Shown: piece after piece, positions 36,686-43,646 of the stretch
How positions within the stretch are numbered: the stretch's first letter is position 1
How the letters are laid out: each line of letters starts with the position of its first letter
Source: Streptomyces griseomycini
GTDB taxonomy: Bacteria; Actinomycetota; Actinomycetes; Streptomycetales; Streptomycetaceae
Length of the DNA stretch: 64,000 nucleotides
Assembly (NCBI RefSeq): GCF_014203535.1
Contig: NZ_JACHJI010000005.1
Coordinates: 248,001 to 312,000 of the forward strand
Direction: 5' to 3'
Notes under the pieces: model-generated
The model's database searches: none
What the model was told of the DNA's origin: nothing
The model's input: only the letters and a program-made list of their open reading frames with translations
Made by a program: the position numbers and the translations under genes

Positions 36686-37280
36686 GGGGTGGTGCGCCTT
36701 TCTTCGAACTGCTGTCCGGGATCGCCGGGACGGCGCCCATGGTCCGGCATGGCCCGGGGTTGCTCCAAATCGGGCTATTTTGTCCTGTACGGACCCGTCC
36801 GGCGCCGTAAAAGGTGCGCCGTGGCGGGTCCGGGGCCGGGAATCGTCCCGCGGTGCCAGGGGCTGGACCCGCTGCACCGGCGCCCGTGGCCCCTGGGCGG
36901 GCGCCGGGTTCACGTGGAGTGATCGGGCCCGTTCGGGGCCGGTGCGGCGGGGCCCGCCCGGGCGGGCCCCGCCGGTCAGGGAGGGCGTGGGGTCCCGTCG
37001 GGCGGACGGAGGGCGATCCCAGCGGTCCGGGCGCCGTCGCGGGTCTCGTCGGCCGAGCGCGCACCAGGCACGCGCTCCGGTGGCGGTCCGCAGCGGCACC
37101 GGCACCGTGCGTACGGCGGGTGTCCCGGGCATGCCTGCGGGACGGACGGGAGGATGTCAAGCCCCGGAATCACGTGGCTGTCCCCCGCCCGCCCTTCTCA
37201 CGGATGGTCGAGTCAGTCGATTCGGCGGCCCTCCCGGTCTCGCGGGAACAGCGGGGCGAGGGCCCAAGGAAAGGAAGAAG
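36686..37280. other. Divergent intergenic region containing an isolated 30-bp palindrome
   Basis: 595 nt between the permease and the secreted protein. No gene recognised. An A/T-rich segment around 36765-36790 is promoter-like for the permease. The palindrome at 36945-36974 is listed separately. Confidence 0.5.
36945..36974. terminator. Perfect 30-bp palindrome, terminator-like
   Basis: CGGCGGGGCCCGCCC is followed immediately by its exact complement GGGCGGGCCCCGCCG. This gives a 15-bp stem (in RNA, about 13 bp closing a tiny loop). It lies between divergent start regions with no intact gene ending nearby. Confidence 0.7.
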
Positions 37281-37820
37281 ATGAACACGTACACGCGTTT
37301 TCGCAGGGCGGCGATGGCGACCGTGCTGGCCGGGGGTGCCGTTCTCGGAGGATTCGCGGCGACGGGCGCGGCCCACGCCTCCGAGGACACCGGCGTCGTC
37401 GACGGCAGCGGCAAGACCCGCAACGACTGGGGCGACGAGGGAACGCTCCAGAAGGGCGACGAGAGCAACGCGGTCGCCCTGTGGCAGACCGTCCTGATGG
37501 CCGACGGAGCCTACTGGAAGGACAGCGGAGGCACCCTGCACCAGTTCACCGAGGACGACATCAGCGGAGAATACGACTCGCGCACCGTGTCGGCCACCAA
37601 GTACTGGCAGAAGAGCAGGGGCCTGAGCCAGACCGGCAAGGCGAACCCCAAGTGCTTCTCCCACGCGGACAACAACCTCGGCCCCGTGAACAAGAAGGGC
37701 TCCGTCGTCTACGAGGGCGACGTCGACGACGTGACCTTCAAACGGAAGACCGTGGCCGGTTACGACGAGCAGGTCTACTACGTCAAGTTCGACGGCTCCT
37801 ACGTCCCGGCCACCTACTGA
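37281..37820 (+). CDS. Secreted peptidoglycan-binding-like small protein
   Basis: A 179-residue exported protein. The signal peptide RRAAMATVLAGGAVLGGFAA ends near AHA (residue 33). The mature part contains a PG_binding_1-like fold: LQKGDESNAVALWQTVLMAD, DDISGEYDSRTVSATKYWQK and SRGLSQTGKANP, where VxxWQ and TxxATxxWQ are typical. It ends VYYVKFDGSYVPATY. There is no catalytic domain. It may bind cell wall or act as a secreted inhibitor. AGGAAAGGAAG directly precedes ATG 37281, and a strong terminator follows 10 nt after the stop. Confidence 0.85.
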   Translation: MNTYTRFRRAAMATVLAGGAVLGGFAATGAAHASEDTGVVDGSGKTRNDWGDEGTLQKGDESNAVALWQTVLMADGAYWKDSGGTLHQFTEDDISGEYDSRTVSATKYWQKSRGLSQTGKANPKCFSHADNNLGPVNKKGSVVYEGDVDDVTFKRKTVAGYDEQVYYVKFDGSYVPATY

Positions 37821-37829
37821 TCACCCGCC

Positions 37830-37859
37830 GCGGGCACGGGAACTCCTTCCCGTGCCCGC
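37830..37859 (+). terminator. 13-bp hairpin terminator
   Basis: GCGGGCACGGGAA, a CTCC loop and TTCCCGTGCCCGC form a perfect 13-bp stem 10 nt after the stop of the secreted protein gene. Confidence 0.9.
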
Positions 37860-37966
37860 CGCTCCCGTCGTCGGTCCGGGCGTCCCGCTCGGCTTCGACG
37901 GTGCATGCACCGTCCACGGGACACGTCCTGTTCCGGAGGTCCTGTCGTGCGTCGCGCGGTGGTGGC

Positions 37967-40123
37967 TCAGGCCGGGGGCGCGCCCCAGGCGAGGCCGGCG
38001 CCGGTGTACGCGGGGACGGCCGGTGCGTCGGCGTAGGCGGTGGCCGTCGTGCGGCTGTGGTCGTCCGTCTCGTCGAAGTTCGACCAGTCGGCCTTGCTCA
38101 TCCTCAGCTGGATGTCACCGGTGTCCCTGCCCGCGGCCAGCGAGCCGCCCGTGAAGGTGACCTCCAGGTACGCGTCCGCGCCCGTGACCGGCGTGGCCAG
38201 CGGCACGACGCGCAGCTTCACCCGCGCGCAGTCCACCGCCGCGTGGTCGCACCACGCGCTGACCGCGGCCGAACCGTCCCGCGTGAAGTAGTAGCGCATC
38301 GAGACGGTGCCGAGGTCGAGGGCGGAGCCGCCGGTGTTGACCACCTGGAACGAGGGCCTGATGGCGTTGTCCGTCGCGGACGCGTCGTTGTTCTTGTACC
38401 GCACCCTCACCGCCCCGGACGGCGTGTCGGACGACTCCGTCGTCACGTTCAGCGTCGCCGAGGGGGCGGAGACGTTGCCCGCCGCGTCCCGGGCCCGGAC
38501 GGTGTAGCCGTACGCCGTGGAGGGCGAGAGGCCGGTGTCGGTGTACGTCGTGCCGCTCACCGGCGCGGCGTTCGCCTTGGTCGCGCCCCGGTAGACGTCG
38601 TACCCGGTCACGCGCGTGTTGTCGGTCGACGCCGTCCAGGAGAGCGAGACGCTGGTCGACGTCTTCGCGGTGCTGGTCAGTCCGCTCGGGACGGTCGGTG
38701 CCCGCGTGTCCTCCGGACCTCCCGGACCGTCGTGGACCTCGCTCAGGCTGATGCCCGTGGTGCTTCCGGCGCCGCCCAGCGGGACCTCGTGGTCGAGGCT
38801 GACGAACTTTCCGTCGTGTTGCCACAGGGCGGGCTCGAGCAGGGCGTACTTCTCCTCGTCCCAGGTCTCCCAGTCGTTCAGCAGCAGGCCGCCGGTGTCA
38901 CCGGAGTTGGGGTTGAGGCACCAGAAGGTCTGGTGGATGCGGTGCTCGACGACGAGGTCGCGCAGCGCGGTCATCCACTTCTCGTTCGGACCGCCGTCGA
39001 GGAAGCCGCCCCACTCCCCGATGAGCAGCGGGGCCTTGTTCTCCTTGTGGAGGTAGAGCCAGTTGGGGTCCCAGACGTCGCGTTCGAGGGTGGTGCGGTT
39101 CCAGTCGCCGGTGAACCAGGGCTGGAGGTGGACCAGCGGTCCGTAGTCGTGCGGGGAGTACACCAGTTGGTCGCTCTGCGCGCCGAGGTCGACGGGATGG
39201 TCGCGGACGCCGCGCAGGTTGCCGCCCCACCAGGTCGAGTGGTAGTCGGTCGGGACGGTGGAGGCCCAGTCCGCACCGGCCTTGGGGTAGATCTCGATGC
39301 CTTCGCAGAGCACCAGCAGGTTCGGGTTGACGGCGAGCATCCGCTTGCCGGCGGTCTCGCAGACGTGCTTGAAGTTGTCCTGGTCCGTCGAGCCGTCCCA
39401 CTTGGCGCGCGGGCTCGTACCGGCCGTGCCGTGCGGCTCGTTCTTGACGTCCACGGCGACGATGGTGTCGTCGTCGCGGTAGCGGGTGGTCACCCACTCC
39501 CAGGCGGTGTAGAAGTCCTCGGACGTGATGGTGCCCTTCCACCACACCGGGTGGACGTGGCCGGAGTTGTCGGCCTCCGCGCTGTGCACGTCGAGCATGA
39601 CCTTGATGCCGAACTGCTTGCACAGGTCGAGCCAGTGGTCGAAGACCTCCAGGGAGGTCCTGCCCGCGATCTCGGGATTGGCGTAGGCGTTGACGCCGCT
39701 GGGGACGGTGGCCTGGCCGTTCTTCCACTCCAGCAGGAGCTGGGTGGAGATGGGGACGCGGACGATGTTGATGCCCCGGTCGGCCATGGCCTTGGTGATG
39801 TCGGTGATGTTGCCGGACCACAGCCCGTGGAAGACCCGCTCGGTGGCGTTGAAGCCGAACCAGTTGGCGCCGGTGAGCCAGACCTCGTCGCCGTTCGCGT
39901 CGACGATCTTGTTGCCTTCGGTGTGCAGCCAGTCGTCGCCGGGTGCGGCGACGGACGCCTTCGGCGCGGCGGCTGTGCCGGCGTGCGCGGCAGCCGGCCG
40001 GTCGGCCGCCCAGGCCGCGGGCCCGGCCGCCGACAACAGCCCCGCGGCCAGCACCGCGGTGAGCAGGGCTCTGACGCGCCGGAGCGGACCACGGGGTCGG
40101 CTCCGTGCTGATGGTTGTCCCAC
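37967..40123 (-). CDS. Secreted GH5 endoglucanase with fibronectin III and CBM3-like module
   Basis: A 718-residue cellulase-type glycoside hydrolase. Signal peptide to about residue 40 (LLTAVLAAGLLSAAGPAAWA). GH5 catalytic domain at about 60-455, with acid/base E229 in VDVKNEP and nucleophile E370 in LLIGEWGGF. HDYGP is at 325-329. Fibronectin type III linker domain at about 475-563. C-terminal CBM3-like cellulose-binding module from about 570 (VRYKNNDASATDNAIRP). GTG 40123 has AGAAGGG 7 nt upstream. A perfect CebR operator 47 nt upstream predicts repression without cellobiose or cellotriose. It would release cello-oligosaccharides outside the cell. Confidence 0.95.
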   Translation of the reverse strand: MGQPSARSRPRGPLRRVRALLTAVLAAGLLSAAGPAAWAADRPAAAHAGTAAAPKASVAAPGDDWLHTEGNKIVDANGDEVWLTGANWFGFNATERVFHGLWSGNITDITKAMADRGINIVRVPISTQLLLEWKNGQATVPSGVNAYANPEIAGRTSLEVFDHWLDLCKQFGIKVMLDVHSAEADNSGHVHPVWWKGTITSEDFYTAWEWVTTRYRDDDTIVAVDVKNEPHGTAGTSPRAKWDGSTDQDNFKHVCETAGKRMLAVNPNLLVLCEGIEIYPKAGADWASTVPTDYHSTWWGGNLRGVRDHPVDLGAQSDQLVYSPHDYGPLVHLQPWFTGDWNRTTLERDVWDPNWLYLHKENKAPLLIGEWGGFLDGGPNEKWMTALRDLVVEHRIHQTFWCLNPNSGDTGGLLLNDWETWDEEKYALLEPALWQHDGKFVSLDHEVPLGGAGSTTGISLSEVHDGPGGPEDTRAPTVPSGLTSTAKTSTSVSLSWTASTDNTRVTGYDVYRGATKANAAPVSGTTYTDTGLSPSTAYGYTVRARDAAGNVSAPSATLNVTTESSDTPSGAVRVRYKNNDASATDNAIRPSFQVVNTGGSALDLGTVSMRYYFTRDGSAAVSAWCDHAAVDCARVKLRVVPLATPVTGADAYLEVTFTGGSLAAGRDTGDIQLRMSKADWSNFDETDDHSRTTATAYADAPAVPAYTGAGLAWGAPPA

Positions 40124-40169
40124 GGTGTGCCCTTCTGTCGTTTTGCCGAACGAGAAGCACGTACGAAGG

Positions 40170-40183
40170 TGGGAGCGCTCCCA
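40170..40183. promoter_or_regulatory. CebR operator
   Basis: TGGGAGCGCTCCCA is the exact 14-bp palindrome bound by CebR, the LacI-family cellobiose/cellotriose repressor of Streptomyces. It lies 47 nt upstream of the GH5 start codon. Confidence 0.93.
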
Positions 40184-41436
40184 TGTATGCGTTGTTCATG
40201 AAGCCAGGCGTCCCAGGAGCTGTCAACCGCCCGGACGGCACCGGATGGCCCTCTGCGACGCTCCGCCACAGCGGACGAGCGGGAACCTGGCCTGTCCCAC
40301 CGCCGGCCCCGGTCCGGGAGGCCGCGTTCCGGGAGGCCGCGTTCCGGGAGGCGGTGCGGAGGCTCGGCCGAGCTGGTCCGGGCCGGGCCGGAGAACCTGC
40401 TGCTGCCGCGCGCCGGACGCGCGCGTGTCCCACCGGCGCTCCACCGGGTGGCCGCCGGTCCGCTCTCTGCGCCGGTACCGCGCGGTGCCCTCCGGGGCAG
40501 CGTCCTGGCCTCGCCGGATGACCGCGTCTGCGGGGACTGCCGCCCGGGGCGACTGCGGGGACGCTCGGACGTCCGGCACCGCCGATCGCCTCCGTGGCGA
40601 CGGTCGCGGTCCGTGCCGCGGACGGCGACGTGCCCGGGGTGCGGCCCGGAGCAGGCGGCGGCGCGGTGGTCGGCGGGACGCCGGCCGTGGCCCGAGCGGA
40701 CAGGGGAGCCGAAGGAGCCGGGCCGGCGGGACGCGTCGCGGGGAACGGGCGTCGGCCGGCGTCGACGGCCTGCGGACTTCCGTCTCCGCGACCGAGCAGG
40801 AGCACGGCGTCCACCACCGGGGCGAGGGCGGCGAGAAGGCGACCGGGCCACCGACGCGAGAACGAGGGCGTCCCGTTCCTCGCCGAGCAGATGGTTGCCG
40901 ACGGCGAAGAGGCCGACCGGCACGGCGTACGCGGCGGCCAGGGGCAACGCCTTCACCGGACCACGTCGGCCGGGCGGCCGGTGCCGCGGCGCGCCGTGGG
41001 GGAAGCCCGCCGAGGCGAAGGCGAACACCCGGGGAGCGACGGACCAGGCCACCTCGGGAAGCCCGAACGGTTCGTGCGGCGTGCCGCTGAGCGCGTCACC
41101 GGGCAGCGCGTGCACCCGGGCCGGCGAGTCTGCGAGGGGCGCGGGGACGGGGACGGCGTACCGGGCGCCCGCGCCATTCCCGACGAGGCCCGGGCCCGTC
41201 CTCGGCATCCGCACGCGGAGCGAGACCGCGCGCACCCGCACCGTCGAACCGGACCGTGACGCGCACCGCGAGGTGTTCGGCCCGGAGGGGTGCTGGAGTA
41301 CGACCCGACGACGGGCGGAGAGGACTCCCTCCTCCTCGGAGTGCGCGAGCACAACGGCGGTGCGGGGCGGCACGCCCCGGCCGGTCTGGAACGCGGTGCG
41401 GGACAGCCCGGCCGTCGAGGACGAAGCGCGCCGCCG
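40184..41436. other. 1.25-kb gene-poor stretch, probably decayed
   Basis: No intact gene. A minus-strand frame at about 40830-40970 reads VKALPLAAAYAVPVGLFAVG then LLGEERDALVLASVARSP, which looks like two membrane segments of a transporter (bile-acid/anion-symporter-like is my best guess) before degenerating. A 15-bp tandem repeat, CCGGGAGGCCGCGTT in about 2.7 copies, lies at 40313-40351. Confidence 0.45.
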
Positions 41437-42309
41437 TCAGCTCAGGCCGAGGACGCTCATGGTGTGCTCGGCCATGCGCCGCTCCCCGAGGGCGTTGGGG
41501 TGGACGGGGACGAGGCTGTTGCCGAGGAGGAGGGGTTCGATCCAACGGGTGCCGCCGGGCTTGCACGCGTCGTGGCCCTCGGACACCCGGGAGAAGTCCA
41601 CGTAGGTGGCGCCGGTCTCTTCGGCGGCGCGCTCGACGGCCGCGTTGAGGTGTGCCTGTATGCCGCGTACGTAGGGCACGTCACCGGCGGCGACCGGCAG
41701 CTTCACGAAGCAGGACGGGTCGGCCTCGGCGGGTGTGATCCACGGGTAACCCAGCACCGCCACACGGGCGTTGGGCGCCTTGGCACGCACGGTCCGCAGG
41801 GCGGACCGGAGCGCGGGGTAGGTGTTCGCGTCGATCTGGTCGGTGAAGGACGTGCCGTAGGTGTCCTTGCAGGGGCTGCCCTTGCCGCCGGTGAGGACGC
41901 CGGCGGTGCCGCAGGCCGTCAGGGCGTTGACGAAGGTGCCGTTGTCGTTGCCGCCGATCGTCAGCGTCACCAGGTCGGTGTCCGCGCCGAGTGCGTCCGC
42001 CTGGGGTGCGACCCCGGGGTACTGCGACTCGGTGAAGTCCTTCGTCCGGGCGGCGCCGCAGGTCACGTCCTTCAGGCGGGCGCCCGTCCGGGCGGCGATC
42101 ACGTGGGGGTAGTTCGCGGTGGAGCGCAGGCACAGCAGGTTGGTGGGATCCACGGGCAGCACGCCCGAGCCGGCGCTGTAGCTGTCGCCCAGGGCGACGT
42201 AGTCCAGCGACGTGGAGGCGTGTGCGGCGCCGCCGGTGAGGCTGAACGCGAGCGCACCGACGAGCGCGGATGATGTAGTCATGACATTCCGGAGGGTGTG
42301 CTTCGGCAT
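41437..42309 (-). CDS. Secreted SGNH/GDSL lipase-esterase
   Basis: A 290-residue exported hydrolase of the Streptomyces extracellular lipase group. The signal peptide ends near residue 31 (LVGALAFSLTGGAAHA). Block I GDSYSAG has nucleophile Ser43, block III is GGNDNGTF, and block V is PVHPN with His270 near the C-terminus. Six or more cysteines (CLRS, VTCGAAR, LTACGTAG, PCKD, SCFV, DACKPGG) suggest disulfides, as in S. coelicolor/S. rimosus lipases. It is divergent from a TetR gene, with a 15-bp palindrome in between. Confidence 0.93.
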   Translation of the reverse strand: MPKHTLRNVMTTSSALVGALAFSLTGGAAHASTSLDYVALGDSYSAGSGVLPVDPTNLLCLRSTANYPHVIAARTGARLKDVTCGAARTKDFTESQYPGVAPQADALGADTDLVTLTIGGNDNGTFVNALTACGTAGVLTGGKGSPCKDTYGTSFTDQIDANTYPALRSALRTVRAKAPNARVAVLGYPWITPAEADPSCFVKLPVAAGDVPYVRGIQAHLNAAVERAAEETGATYVDFSRVSEGHDACKPGGTRWIEPLLLGNSLVPVHPNALGERRMAEHTMSVLGLS

Positions 42310-42467
42310 GGGGTCCCTCTTCTCGGGGTGGGTGCGGAGCGGCGGTGCGGCGGCCCGCCGGGCGCGTCGACGGCGGGAACGGAGCGGCTCGAGCGTGGGG
42401 GAGTGCCGGACTGCGCGGTTACCGAGTGGTTCTACCGTCAGGTAATGTGCAGGCCCCCCGACGGGGA

Positions 42468-42482
42468 GTCAACATTGTTGAC
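42468..42482. promoter_or_regulatory. 15-bp palindrome between lipase and TetR genes
   Basis: GTCAACA-T-TGTTGAC is a 7-bp-arm inverted repeat. On the minus strand it overlaps TTGACT (42472-42467), a -35-like hexamer with CACATT 17 nt further on toward the lipase. It is a plausible TetR operator controlling the lipase promoter. Confidence 0.65.
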
Positions 42483-42577
42483 CGAACTTCTCGAAAGGCT
42501 CACGAAAGGCGTCCGGCCCGCCCCGCGTACGTGCGAACCCGCAGTTGCGAAGCAGCAGGTCCCCTATCCTGTCCCGC

Positions 42578-43135
42578 ATGCTGCAGACCGGCTCTCGTAC
42601 CACGACCCGCGAGGCCATCCACTCAGCCGCTGCCCGGCTGTTCCAGGATCAGGGCTTCTCCAGGACCACCGTCCGTCAGATCGCGGCGGCGGCCGGCACG
42701 GATCCTGCGCTGGTGATCCGCCATTTCAAGAGCAAAGAACTCCTGTTCCTGGAGACGATGCACCTGACGATCGACGACGAGCCACTGCTCGACGCGCCGT
42801 TGGAGCATCTGGGGGAACGGCTCGCCGAACTCCTCGTCGAACTCGACGGTCCTGCGCGGGGCGTGTTCCTGGCCCTGGTGCGCGGCAGCAACGAACCGCA
42901 GATCCACGAGCGCCTGCGCGACACGCACGAGCACGTCTTCATCGCGCCACTGCGCCGCCGCCTGTCCGGTCCCGACGCCGACGTCCGCGCGCGCATGGCG
43001 GCCGCCTTGGCCGGGGGACTGCTGTACGCGCTGTGGGTGGCCGGGGACGAGGGCCTGCTCCGGACGGACCGCACGGAACTGGTGTCACGGTACGGCGCCC
43101 TGTTCCAAGGGGTGCTGACCCCTCGGAGCGGGTGA
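42578..43135 (+). CDS. TetR-family transcriptional regulator
   Basis: A 185-residue repressor. The N-terminal TetR HTH reads TREAIHSAAARLFQDQGFSR, TTVRQIAAAAGTDPALVIRH and FKSKELLF, and is followed by a helical ligand domain (TetR_C_17/Rv0078-like). TATCCT (42565-42570) lies 7 nt before ATG 42578 and there is no Shine-Dalgarno, so the mRNA is probably leaderless. Its divergent position relative to the SGNH lipase makes that gene the first candidate target. Confidence 0.92.
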   Translation: MLQTGSRTTTREAIHSAAARLFQDQGFSRTTVRQIAAAAGTDPALVIRHFKSKELLFLETMHLTIDDEPLLDAPLEHLGERLAELLVELDGPARGVFLALVRGSNEPQIHERLRDTHEHVFIAPLRRRLSGPDADVRARMAAALAGGLLYALWVAGDEGLLRTDRTELVSRYGALFQGVLTPRSG

Positions 43136-43646
43136 GCCGGTCCCGAGGCCTCGTCCCGCCACGTGAGCCGTTCCCCGTCTCCGGCGAAGCGAGCGCGGAC
43201 CGTTCCGGCCTGCGCCGAGGGACCGGGCGACACCGCGGTGACCGCCCGCCTGGACACCGACCGGGCAACGGCGGCCCGATGGCGGGACGGCGTCGGAGGC
43301 GTCCGGCAGTTCCGGGCGTCGCCGAGCGCACCATGCCGACGAAGTCGGCATCGGCGTCCAGGCCACCGGAGGTGCCGTCGGTGAAGTCGCTGATCAGGCG
43401 TCGGCGTGCGCGGCCGTGACCTGGGGCACCGAGACCCTCCGGTCCGGCACTGCAGGGTGACGACCAGGTCGAGCCCCGGGCCACGCAGGATACGCACCGG
43501 GTCCGGACGCGCGAGCGCGCCGATGCCGCAGAGAGCGGAGCGATCACGCGGGGACGGTGCCGGCCGACGCCGTGCCGGTCGTTTATTCGTTTGGTGCTCG
43601 CGCCCGTCCGTGATGGGATCAGGGGCAACGGGGGCGGCTCCCCGGC
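43136..43646. other. No gene recognised
   Basis: 510 nt. On the minus strand, ARRRLISDFTDGTSGGLDAD then DADFVGMVRSATP near 43300-43410 reads like real protein, but it has neither a start nor a recognisable family. It may be more gene debris. An A/T-richer spot near 43580 may hold the promoter of the RING gene. Confidence 0.4.

Noticed and set aside
37154..40111. 985-codon plus-strand frame opposite the cellulase
   Set aside because: Antisense shadow of the GH5 gene, which has catalytic residues, a signal peptide and a CebR box on the other strand.
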